Positions 53,794-64,000 of a DNA stretch of 64,000 nt are shown piece by piece (within the stretch, counting starts at the first letter, position 1; the number at the start of each line of letters is the position of its first letter). The notes beneath the pieces were generated by a model. It was not told the origin of the DNA, searched no databases, and worked only from the letters and a program-made list of their open reading frames with translations. This stretch comes from Pararge aegeria. Lineage: Eukaryota; Arthropoda; Insecta; Lepidoptera; Nymphalidae. Made by a program: the position numbers and the translations under genes. The DNA lies in NCBI RefSeq assembly GCF_905163445.1, contig NC_053193.1, positions 8,556,001 to 8,620,000 of the forward strand, in the 5' to 3' direction.

Positions 53794-56204
53794 AGTAGGT
53801 ATACAGTATTTAAAATCGTATCACTGTTTTCAAACTTTCTCTAGGTTTTTTATCGGGGTAAGCATAAAGTAAGAACATGGCATAACATTCAAAAGTCCTC
53901 CTTGGATACGCGTTATATATATTTTTTAGGGTAGACAGTGCTTCTGTGTCCGTAGGAAGTGCACGCCACTGGTACCTGTGTAGTTTGCTAACACGTATTA
54001 CGATATTACCGCTACCAGCTATCGCAGTCACAATGTCGAAGTAAAGTTGCGCCGGAACTATGCACCCCAGACGAGACGGTCGTGAATATTATAACGTAAC
54101 AGCGAACTATTCATTACGCGGATGAATAGTTTCGCTGGGAAGAGGGGTGAGATAACTTCCTAATTTGGAATTCCGTACATTAGGTGAGTAACATAATTGT
54201 AATCATACAATCTATCCATAGGTACGGTACACATTTCATTATTTTTAGCGGTCAAGATCAGTATTAATCAACCTTAATATTTGTATCCAACTGTTTTATA
54301 ACTTGGTTGAAATATCAGTGTAAATAAATAATTAATAAATATAAATTAAATATTAAAATAGCATATTTCATTTTAAACCTAAATTTTATCTACTAAACAA
54401 CTAAGAAACAGGTTCAGAAAATTAACATTGGAGGTAACTTTATAATTTTTTTCAAGTGACAAATTTTTGTGTTAAACTGTTAAAACAATTTAGTCATAAG
54501 TTTTGACAAAAATAACAATTATCGTAATTTCACAATGAAGAGCTATATATATAAATAAAAGTTCTATCAATCTTCTTAAGCAGCACTCAAGATCATTAGG
54601 GCTGGGTCGTGCTAGACGCTGCTGGCACCATTTAAAGAATTTCATTCATCATTTCTTCCTGTTATAACCACCACCTTTCAGTTCATAAAAGTAAGGTTAT
54701 ACTCCCTTTCAAACAAGTCGGTCAGTCTTCCTGACTATCCGCAAAACATATTTCTTTATCCTTTTAATTTCTCTTTGAATCTGTCAAGTAAACCGAACAA
54801 AAGTGTCAAGGAATAGTTCGAAATAAACCTGTCTCCGGAGATAATATTTCGTGTCGGCTTAAATCTTAATTGAAAGATCGTTTACTAGACGACACCAGGT
54901 TGAATCCAACTTAATGAGCAGATCGGCTCACTTAACCCTCAGGGAAAACAGTACATATTATACATTTACACACTATTGTAAAAAGAAGTTTTACATAAAA
55001 AGTAAGGTATAAAGAATAGTGAATATTAATAATTAGAATGACGACAATATTTTTTCTTTTTTTCGATTAGTCGATTGACTTTTAGTAGATTTTTGTAGTT
55101 CGTATTGACTTTAGCAGATATGAGTGGCCTTAAGTTCCTTAAGTTTGTACAGTATCAAGAACTTCTGTCCGCTTCAGACGTCTAATTCTTTCCACAAATG
55201 ATGATAATGAGGGCATTATATGTATCATTTTACCCTAGACTTCCCCTGTAGAACGCTTTAACATAACTAGCATTTAAGTCTATATCAAATTGATGCTATT
55301 TTCAGGTATTTTAATGACAAAAATATATAGTAAGTGTAGTAAAACAAATTTCACTGCAGTATTTTTTATATTGTCCTTATTCCATCGTTATCATAATTTA
55401 GCCGCTTATTAAATAGTTGTTATAAAAGATTAATTAATTGAACTTTTATTTAATAAACAAAAATTACAAAATATTGAAGACTTACAAGTAAATTGTACGG
55501 GCGGTACAATACATTTTATAACCTTCCCCGTACGGTCTATCTCTATCAAAAATCGGACCGTAAATTACTGAGACTAGCGTTTTCAAACTTACAAAAAAAC
55601 TCTACAGTTTTATAATATTAATAATACTTCAATGCAAGCTGCCGCCATTGCAAAAATGTCAAACCGGCGAGCTGTGAAGTGTTTCGGCTCTTTATTGTGG
55701 TCTCCTTATCAAACTGTATCCAGTTCTGCATACATTATAAACATTATATTAAACAAGATACTCAAAACAAAAATGTTTAAAATAAAATGCCGTGCAACTT
55801 ATAAAAGCTTTTATGGTTCCATTAAGAGACTACAAACTGCGGCGGTCTAAGGTACCGCTGAACTGTGGTGACACATAAATCTCGGAAGGTATTCTTGCAG
55901 ACCCACTCGAGACTTACGACTTTGAGACCGCTTTAATTTTCTAAACAGCAATGGAGATAAGTAACGAAAAGAGCACTTGGTGCTTGCATTATACTTTTGA
56001 CACATCAAATTAGTCAAATATAATATTTAGCAGCGATTCTGTATTGTGAGAAATATTTATTTAATAAACGTGATTGAGTAAGATAAAGAAAAATTTAATT
56101 ACATCGTCGCTAATTGGTGCATAAATGGAAGTAGGTATACTCATGTGATACATATTGTTGTTAAATTTTCTACGCTGTTTCCTCCAATCTCACACAAAAT
56201 ATAG
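53794..56204. other. Intergenic, no gene seen
   Basis: No supported frame. Contains the near-palindrome at 54100-54137. 55632-55850 is a 72-codon open frame with no recognised motif, probably chance. Confidence 0.35.
54100..54137. repeat. Hairpin with one-base bulge
   Basis: CAGCGAACTATTCAT (54100-54114) and ATGAATAGTTTCGCTG (54122-54137) are complementary except for one extra T, with a 7-base loop. Confidence 0.75.
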
Positions 56205-56207
56205 ACA

Positions 56208-56660
56208 AATCTTTTAAGGTGCTGGAATGGCGACCCCGCACCGGTAAACGCAGCATAGGTCGGCCCCCAATGAGGTGGACAGATGACATCAAGGGAGTCG
56301 CTGGGAGCCGCTGGAGGCAAGCCGCCCACAACCGTGGCTTGTGGAAATCCCTACAAAAGACCTATGTCTAGCAGTGGACGTCAATCTGTTGAAATGTTGA
56401 TGATGATGATGATGATGATGATGATGACTTTAAGGTGCATAGTTCGGAGAACCGATGTTGATGATGGATGTTCAGATCCCAAGGTGCTGAAATGGTGACC
56501 TGCACGGTTAACGCAGCGTTAGTCGGAGGTGGACAGACGATATCAAACGAGTCGCTGAGCGCCGCTGGTAAAAAGCAGCCCGAGATCATGGATTTTGAAG
56601 CTCCCTACATGTAAGCTACGTTCATCAGTGGGCGTCAATCTGTTGGGTGATAATGATTAT
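56208..56660 (+). pseudogene. Two adjacent RTE-type LINE 3' ends with (GAT)n tails
   Basis: 56210-56427: KVLEWRPRTGKRSIGRPPMR, WTDDIKGVAGSRWRQAAHNR, then stop and (GAT)n at 56398-56427. 56430-56660 is a second, more decayed copy of the same C-terminal region (CCAAGGTGCTGAAATGGTGA, GGTGGACAGACGATATCAAA). Same strand and head to tail. Confidence 0.75.
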
Positions 56661-57082
56661 GACTTGTATGGGCACTGTTTCATCTTATGTTCCCTTTTGA
56701 CAGCAGGCGCAGACAAAACGGAGAGTGTAGACAAAGCTTTATTAAGCTGCTTCTAAAATGAGCGGATAAAAATTGTTGCTCGCCTGGTGCTAGTCAAAAG
56801 ATCATTGTACTGACGATTGTACCACACGGTGCAACGAGAGGGCAGAATGTTCGTACAAATAAAAACAGGACTGTGCTATAGCTAAGGCAGTCTTTCAGGC
56901 CGTTTGAATAGCGGAGTGTTTCAAATTACAGCCGGAGTTCTATGGCCTGTGAAAAGTGAAAAAATTCAACTGCGTCAATCTCTATATAAATATATGTGTG
57001 ATGTGTAAAAACCATCTCACTCAAAGAGGGTTTTAGGACTCGTTTTTCTAGAAATCTCCATGACGATAGTTGTAAGTTCCCA

Positions 57083-57129
57083 GAGATAATGGCAGAGATA
57101 TAATACTATTATATCTCTGCAATTATCTC
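57083..57129. repeat. 47-base quasi-palindrome
   Basis: Inner arms GCAGAGATATAATA (57092-57105) and TATTATATCTCTGC (57107-57120) around one base, then one mismatch, then GAGATAAT (57083-57090) against ATTATCTC (57122-57129). 22 of 23 pairs match. Confidence 0.88.
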
Positions 57130-57869
57130 ATGTTCAGTATATGCGGAGCTAAGGAGGTCGGGTTCCAGGTTTATCAATAACACAGCAATAGCAAAGCAAT
57201 AGGAGACTTAAAAATTCCGACATGGATGATTATTAAAATGAATTATACTCAGTTTTGAGATATAAAATGTCCAAATCAAATTCGCTACACCCCAAAATTC
57301 TACCTATATTCCTGTCACAAATTTATAATTCGTTTAATATAAACCAAGTCTCAATTTACTTTGATTTAAACATATTTAGTATTCGCAAATGGCTACATTT
57401 TTCAGCCGGAAGGATAAAATTTACTCTTAAAAATTATACAAATGTACTTAATCTTCTTTGAGCGCGTGACCACTTTCAGACGGCTCATAATTTCCCAGAC
57501 AGTTGGCACATCGTTAACTTCTATTCACGCTACTACAACACTACTTTAATCTACGAAGCTAGCGTAGAATTATTCAAATTGGATATACTGCTCTTTATCC
57601 CATTTCTTATGTAGCTTGGCATTATTGAAGCTATATGGTAGTTAAAAGTCGATACATATGATATGTTATGTCTAAAGGATAGTATAAATCTCTCCTTTTT
57701 TTCAATATTTCAAGTTTTCTTTCTAATCCCTTTTGGTCATAGACTTTTTATTTAACTGTTTAGTGTTATTATGCTCTTTTCCAATTACATCGTGTTTCAG
57801 TGGAAAAAAGATAGTCGATATTTGTTTTTTAGATGAGAACAATAAACTACTCTATTTAGGAAATCCCGT

Positions 57870-58055
57870 ATACTGCCCCACTACAAGGCACAGGTCTACT
57901 CCCATAATAAGAAGGGTTAAGGACGTAGTCCACCACGCTGTCCCAGTGCGGATTGGTGGACACCACACTCCTTTGTGAACATTATGGAGAACTGTCAGGC
58001 ACGCAGGTTTCCTCAGGATGGTCTCACCGAAGTCGTGTCGTGTAGTCAAAGTCTT
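57870..58055 (-). repeat. SINE family C, head truncated
   Basis: CCCCACTACAAGGCACAGGT, CCACCACGCTGTCCCAGTGC, GAACATTATGGAGAACTGTC, GCAGGTTTCCTCAGGATGG. The tRNA-like head is lost. Confidence 0.68.
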
Positions 58056-58394
58056 AACCACCGCTTTGCTTTTTGTACTCAATAATATATAAAAATAGGT
58101 ATACCTACGTATTGGTCTGATAAAAAACTTTTTATTTCTTAAGAATTAAATTGCAGAGGCTCCCTATTTTCCTTCGTCAAAATATATACATTCTAACCAG
58201 GTGTACCTACTCTTCGGGATCTAAAAGGCTGGTTCCCCCATTTTCACAAGCCTCCGTATCGTGCGAGACCGTTGCATTTGTATAGGTACATATTACTCGA
58301 AATGCCCTTTTACAATTCATCTTTTATTCCAAATGTTTTACGTACACTTTAAATACTTGCAAGACAGTATTCTTACAAAAAATAACTCCTCTCA

Positions 58395-58475
58395 GCCAGG
58401 GCCGCGCCGCCCCTACGAAGTGTGCGGCGCACACAGGCGCCAAGACAAAAGGGGCGCCGCGCCGCCAGTGTATTT
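58395..58475. repeat. GC-rich island fragment
   Basis: GGGCCGCGCCGCCCCTACGA ... GGGGCGCCGCGCCGCCAGTG in AT-rich DNA. A related piece is at 58645-58675 (TGCGCTGCCCCTACAATCGG). Looks like a repeat fragment; identity unknown. Confidence 0.35.
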
Positions 58476-58689
58476 TTTTTATTTAAACTTACACAACAAC
58501 ATATTGTTTGTATTGGAGTATCGATAAGCAAGTCTTTACAATAGGCGCAAAGTATGCCTTGTAAATAACAAATTGTAAAACATTATATTAAAGCATTCCT
58601 GTAGATTCGTGATAAAAAAAGACGCTGCATAGGTTTGTACACATGCGCTGCCCCTACAATCGGCGCCTCACCTCTTTAATTGTTGACTC

Positions 58690-58830
58690 AAATAAACACT
58701 AATATTATAAATGTCAATGTAAGTTTGTTTGTTACGCTTTCCCGCAAAAACTTCTTAAGCGATCCTCATGAAACTTTGTACACATATTCTTGGAAGTGTT
58801 AGAAGTAATAAAGTACACTTTTTATTCCGA
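58690..58830 (+). repeat. 'TAATATTATAAATG' interspersed repeat fragment
   Basis: ACTAATATTATAAATGTCAA, GTTTGTTTGTTACGCTTTCC, CCGCAAAAACTTCTTAAGCG and GAAACTTTGTACACATATTC are typical 5' blocks of the family at 46973. Confidence 0.5.
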
Positions 58831-59164
58831 CATTAAGCTCGGTTCCTTTGGGAGAAGGGATAAGTTTGACGATTGTACACCATAACTCCGAAAAATTATA
58901 ACTCCCCCCCCACGACCCCTCCACTTCCCACACGTTTCCGCACGCAGAGAACAGGCAGAAGCGTTCTCCGTGATAAGACTCACCATCTACTGCGATCACC
59001 AACCTGTCAAGCCCAGCGTGGTGATTATGGGCAAATCGTCCCGTTCGGAAAACCCTTAAGTTCAGCTGCGGACTTATATAGACTGTTGATGATAAAGTAC
59101 ACGCCTAACCGTGTGATCTCTTGGATGCTTCACTTTGTTCACTTTGAATGCTTGTATAGTATTT

Positions 59165-59512
59165 TGTTGTTTATATCTTCTTCTTGCGGTGCCTCTCCGA
59201 CTAGCGAAGGTTGGCAGTCAGCTTCGTAAATTCTTGTCTATCTTTCGCGAGGCGAAATAATTCTGCTGCACTCGCGATTCCAGTCCACTCTCTGATATTA
59301 CGAAGCCAGGACTTTTTTCTGCGACCAACGCCTCTTCTTCCTGCAACCTTTCCCATCATAATAAGTTGAAGGAGCTCATATCTCTCGTGCCTTAGCACGT
59401 GCCCCAGATATGCAACTTTTCTGATCTTGATGGTGTGCAAAAGTTCACGCCGTTGGTTGACGCGTCGCAGAACTTCCTCATTGGATACTTTGAGAGTCCA
59501 ACTAACTAACTA
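59165..59512 (-). pseudogene. LINE C-terminal remnant (GRRKKSWLRNIREWTG type)
   Basis: - strand: KIRKVAYLGHVLRHERYELL, QLIMMGKVAGRRGVGRRKKS, WLRNIREWTGIASAAELFRL. This is a familiar insect LINE C-terminus (YLGHxxRxxRYxLLQLIxxGK ... WLRNxREWTG). Same family as 30220-30490. Upstream ORF absent. Confidence 0.75.
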
Positions 59513-59562
59513 GTTGTTTATATGAGACTAGTTTTTTAGAGGGCGGCTTTATTATCACACTA

Positions 59563-59650
59563 ATGAATCCTAGTTTGATCGATTTATCGCCCCCGAAACC
59601 CCCTGTATACTAAATTTCATGAAAATCGTTGGACCCGATTCCGAGATTCC

Positions 59651-59701
<51 letters not shown>

Positions 59702-59745
59702 AGAATTGAAGAATTGCTAGTTTAAAGATTTAAGATATAGGTAGA
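59563..59745 (+). repeat. RTE-like repeat, copy 2, with (AT)n at 59654-59699
   Basis: ATGAATCCTAGTTTGATCGA, CCGAAACCCCCTGTATACTA, AATCGTTGGACCCGATTCCG, then about 23 AT units and GAATTGCTAGTTTAAAGA. The internal AT run is greatly expanded compared with the copy at 45123. Confidence 0.65.
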
Positions 59746-60315
59746 GGTATTCACAATATAAAATTAGGAATGAAATACCTACTAAAAATAACTCAAAGAC
59801 TTCCTAAACGCAATTGAAAATAAATCGAAATGTTTCGAATCGGCTTTATTTAGTTTATTTTAGAGTGCACAAACGGAAATAGCACGTGTTTGTGGCGGGA
59901 AATTAACTAGATAATCTGTTCAGAATATCATTTCCTTTCGTGGGCCGTGTTGCGCATTTTGCACCGAAGAGATTTCACCTCAGTGCTGTACAAATAGCTA
60001 TTTATAATTTAATAACGTTGAACACTTTCATATTTCGTTGCTTTGTTATGGACGTTTTAATTTGAAACATCATAGATATGTACTTGTATACATTGAGGAT
60101 ACAATGACAGAAGAAAAAGAAATTGTAGCAACATATTAAGTACAAACACTAACTTTTTTATGGCAATTACTATCCATACTTTATAAATTTTAATTATTCT
60201 AGAACAACAATAATTCAAGTGTATAACAGGTATTTAGGTCATTTTTCTATCACGCAAACTTGGGGTGAAAATGTGGGTTGTAAAGACGAAAAATGGACAG
60301 AAAATAAAATTTGAA
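59746..60315. other. Intergenic, no gene seen
   Basis: GGCGGGAAA at 59894-59902 fits an E2F site and CACGTG at 59883-59888 an E-box, but there is no adjacent gene to support a promoter. Confidence 0.3.
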
Positions 60316-60685
60316 ATTACGGGGGGCACGGCGGTGCCCCCGCCATGTTGAGCGCGAAGCAAACACCGCCGTACTATCCTTTACTGGAACCATTTTGCCG
60401 CATTTTAAGGCCCCTATTTGAGAAACTCTGGATAAGACCAGAAAGTAGAAACTTTCGTCATCCAGTAAGCTATAATAACTAACCTAAAATCCAAAATTTC
60501 AAGTCTGTAGGTCATTTAGTTCCGAAGTTAAGCGAAAGCAAAGTTTTGCATTAATGATACTCACTCACTCACTTATGATCATCAGAATAGAACTAGTACT
60601 TCCCATAAACTCAGAGGGCTGAAATTTGGTCGAAGTTAGGTTTTAATGGCCACATAAAGAGAGAACTATAAAAACTAGGACTAAC
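60316..60685 (+). repeat. Putative repeat with GC-rich hairpin head
   Basis: GGGGGCAC (60322-60329) and GTGCCCCC (60334-60341) form a perfect hairpin, followed by ATGTTGAGCGCGAAGCAAAC and a long stretch with TCACTCACTCACTTATGATC. The composition looks like a lepidopteran mobile element I have seen but cannot name. Confidence 0.4.
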
Positions 60686-62539
60686 GAAGATCTGGAGTAC
60701 CTGGTGACCCTGATTAGAAAACACAAGAGCCCAACCAAACTAAAAGAAATTGACTTACCGCCTTTACAACAAATTTTAAACATGATAGGCCGCTTCATTC
60801 GATGTAAAAAATCGAAGGTCTGTAGTATCTGATGAAGAAAAACTGCTCCTAAAAAGAAAAAGAAAATATCAAATAAGAAAATCCAATAAAAAAATCAATA
60901 TGCCCAAAAAAAGAAGAGCAGAAGTCAGCATTGTCAATGCTGAATGCATGTGTTGCACAATCAACAACAGCCTAAAATTAGACACTAGCGTCCAATTACC
61001 AATACCAGTGTGGGCTTAACAAACACATGTAGTTACAACAGATATACCATTACGTCCAAACAAAATTGACTTGTACCCACTGACGTATAAAGAATGTTAA
61101 ACGGCCAAGTCACACAACATTAACTATAATAATAAAAAAATCGCAGTAAGGAATCTTAGAATTGGCACAACTTTGTCTCGATTTCATTACTTTTAGAGAT
61201 AAACAAGCACCTCCATCGAGACTTTGCTAGTTTTTTACAGAATGTTTTTGGTGGGAATTCATTTATATTTTAAACATACCTAGACTTAGAATGAGTTACA
61301 TGAACAGAAAAGAAAATCTGAAAAAAATCTTTTACATCCTAAACGTAGGGTTCATGTAAAGGCTAAAGTAAAAACAGTAAAGGCTAATAATAAAAGGATA
61401 AAATAGGGGATGTAAGGTCCAAGCTCAGAAATATATATTTTAAATATATATATTTTCCCCATTTTATATTTCATATGGTAAACGTTTAGAACATTAAAGG
61501 TAAAAAAATTACTGTCAACTGCTAAATGGAATGAAGTGACCATCCGCCTGTTCGATAAACACTTTTAGTCCAGTGTTTTTTTTTATACGGTTTCTGTATG
61601 TTATTAATTCTGCAGAGAAAATTATACAGGTAAGAATAGCACATACATAATACTTCTTTTAATCACGGGACTGTGTGAAATCCGGAAAAAAGAGCGGATG
61701 ATTTCGATGGCAACGGCTTATACTAATATAATTCTTAGGATATCTACTACATCAAATAGCAATAAACCAAACTCATATTTTTAATATTTTAAACATCTCC
61801 CATAATTATGCGCATAAAGGGATCCAATTTGCTTTGATAAATCATACCGATCAATTTGAATTTCAATTATTTAGGGTCTTCTTTTTTTACATTTATTTTG
61901 TAAGCCGAATAAATAAATAATTTAATTGATTATTAATGTATGTTAAAAATATATACTAACTCAACAATATAAATGTGGATACGTGTATGTTCGGTTGATA
62001 TACTTACCAACCGAAAAAGAAATCGAACTGAACGAGATGTAAACTAATCTAAATTTAAAAAAATCCACTTTATATTACCAATGTGTTAGTTATTTAAAAC
62101 ACATAAAAAAGTTTTTTCTATTATATATTTTAAAAAATCACAATATTTAATAGCACTGTTAATGAATTGTATAGTAAATACAAATTATTAGGCTTATTAG
62201 GCTGTAAATACAAATTATTTATTTAAAGTAAATTATATAACTGCAAGTAATAGAAGCCATTTTTTTTCGTTCCCTTTCGCCATCCTTTACAAAATGTAAC
62301 ATTGAAAAGAGAACGGAAAAACTGTTTCAGCAAGTTGGTTGTTTTGTATGGTGTTTCAATGAAGTACCGATAGGATTTATGCAAAACTTAATATACAGTA
62401 CACCACAGTTTTCGTTTAAGATTTTTTTTTTTTGCAATCCCTCCATACGGATAAATTAGAATAGGTAATAATGAATTCACAGTAGTATTAATTTTCAATA
62501 AATTGTATATCATCCTATTAGTGAAGCACCCATATTGAG
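60686..62539. other. Intergenic, no gene seen
   Basis: 60700-61010 has codon-like text (VTLIRKHKSPTKLKEIDLPP in + frame) that ends in stops; it may be a decayed mobile-element frame. The rest is AT-rich. Confidence 0.3.
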
Positions 62540-62722
62540 GGAGCTGTATAATCCGCCACTTCGTAGCGGCGGCCATCTTAGACCGATTTTCATCAAACAT
62601 ACAACACTTTCGAACAATTAACCATTCAAACAAAAAAAAAATAGGCGCATTCATTCGCGAGCTACGATTCCACACATCAAACTTATAGCACCCCGTCGTT
62701 TATGCGTCGGGGTTAAAAACAA
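62540..62722 (+). repeat. Repeat ending in CCCCGTCGTTTATGCGTCGGGG
   Basis: GACCGATTTTCATCAAACAT, GCGAGCTACGATTCCACACA, CATCAAACTTATAGCACCCC and a terminal CCCCG/CGGGG pairing at 62691-62712 are hallmarks of a widespread lepidopteran repeat whose class I cannot state. Confidence 0.5.
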
Positions 62723-63963
62723 AAAATACGGCGAGAAAATATTTTGACAAAAGGTAAATAAAAAACTACATTAAAGGACTACCTACAAACTGGATTTTGT
62801 AAGTCAAAGCAACCCAATAGTGAAGTCCATTGTTACAGGACAAACGGTCAAACCGATTCAATCCATTGTGTCAACGAAGTGAGACTGTTTCGTGCTAATT
62901 GATTTTCAGCTCCTGTACCCTTAATGTGAGTTAACTCGATAACTATGATGGTTTTCGCGGGTATCGGTAGGTATTATTCATGTGAGTATTGATATTAACA
63001 CTTCATATACTTTAAACGAGCTTTATGTATATTAAATTTAAAACTCGTTTCACTGATCTACCGATTTCATATTTATTTATGAAATCTGCAACAGCGCTGG
63101 CTGTATCAGCTGTTTTTGCTATCCTACGATAAAAGGTAAATACTCGTACAAAAATCCAGCAATTTCTTATTAAATAACTAAGGTAAGCTTTAGACGTTTA
63201 TTTACCGTTCTTACCTATCGTAAAAGAGATGAACCTGGTACAAGTACCTCAAACTTTAGATTGCTGAAAAATAGGACATCGAATTATGATGAGGATGATA
63301 AATGTAATTTTATATATTTCTGGATTCAAGTTTATACTTAATTTATAATAACTGATCTGTATAATAATATAAAATTAACAAACTGGAGCTTTATAGCCAA
63401 AGTATTTTTGTGGGATTATATTCTGGGATAACAAATGGTTCACTGGAGTTTTTATAAATTGAAACACGTAACAGGCGTAAGTGGCGGACGCGCATTAGCT
63501 TTCTATGTTTCCACGATATTTAAATAAAAATCAATTTAAAACTCGTACTAGAAATACTGTATCTACGTGAACGCTTACTTTGTTTTAGTTTTCGCGAGTA
63601 CAGCTTTGAAATTCCCTTTGAGAAACTTGACAGGCGATCAATTTGAAGCTTATATACCTATGAACACTATTTTGATTTGACCCGCACATTCGAATGACCA
63701 TTTTCCCCTGACGTTAAAGAAACCTAGTAGATAACAAAAAAAAAAAAAACTTACTACAAAGAAGTTTAATGTTTTTAAGAAACTCATGCGAATCTTTACT
63801 TGATATGATTTTCTTTGTTTCTCGCAAAACACGGGGAAGCAGGCAAATATCACGTATTTTATTACCACCACTGTTACATCGTTTCGCGCCACACCACCAC
63901 ATTATTTACATATCCAGGCCCAGCGACCAGAGTGTAAATTTTAAGTAAGCACATCAAAACACC
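62723..63963. other. Intergenic, no gene seen
   Basis: AT-rich, short frames only on both strands. Confidence 0.4.
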
Positions 63964-63998
63964 TTAGCATTTTGTTATATGTAATAACAAAATGCTAA
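63964..63998. repeat. Perfect 15-bp hairpin at window end
   Basis: TTAGCATTTTGTTAT (63964-63978), loop ATGTA, exact complement ATAACAAAATGCTAA (63984-63998). Confidence 0.88.
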
Positions 63999-64000
63999 TC

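Noticed and set aside
55632..55850. 72-codon gene
   Set aside because: No homology, lysine/isoleucine-rich chance frame, no promoter or splice support.
62388..62675. 95-codon minus-strand gene
   Set aside because: Overlaps an interspersed repeat and contains homopolymer-driven residues; no motif.

Overview
The window looks like nuclear DNA of a lepidopteran insect (moth or butterfly). It is AT-rich, has intron-split genes, and most intergenic and intronic sequence is built from decayed insect non-LTR retrotransposons and tRNA-derived SINEs. One SINE family resembles the Metulj-type SINEs of nymphalid butterflies; I could not confirm the species.

Two protein-coding genes can be reconstructed exon by exon with consistent splice phases, both on the + strand. 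(1) At 1145-16728, thirteen exons encode the last 1169 residues of an IRSp53/BAIAP2-family protein: an IMD (I-BAR) membrane-bending domain, then an SH3 domain, proline/serine-rich linkers, and a 597-residue highly charged tail in one terminal exon. The 5' exon(s) lie upstream of the window. (2) At 38725-43565, seven exons encode a complete 593-residue secreted clip-domain serine protease: signal peptide, six-Cys clip domain, a long Q/N/G/Y-rich linker, an Arg|Ile activation site and an S1 catalytic domain with an intact His-Asp-Ser triad. It is most like the CLIPB proteases that activate melanization or Toll cascades. The two genes show no functional connection; each looks autonomous.

Layout: 1-1144 is intron upstream of the first visible IRSp53 exon. 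1145-17395 is IRSp53 with its 3' UTR; its introns carry SINE and LINE pieces and a perfect 17-bp hairpin. 17396-38700 is about 21 kb of intergenic DNA with no convincing gene: SINEs, LINE reverse-transcriptase remnants (24720-25354, 28624-29170, 30220-30490), a 160-bp tandem duplication (20895-21215), an 81-bp near-identical direct duplication (35857/36578) and several nested insertions. 38725-43565 is the protease gene. 43566-64000 is again intergenic: R1-clade LINE remnants (52030-52680, and a 3'-UTR-like piece at 53476-53740 that abuts a duplicated 5' half of a tRNA-His), RTE-type LINE 3' ends with (GAT)n tails, and several near-perfect palindromes.

The points most worth a second look are the R1-like/tRNA-His-half junction near 53740-53793, the altered S1 pocket and very long Cys-bearing linker of the protease, the inverted SINE pair and repeat-derived splice acceptor in its last intron, the 81-bp duplication, and a set of long palindromes with no known family. 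Family assignments rest on recalled consensus features and were not checked by database search.
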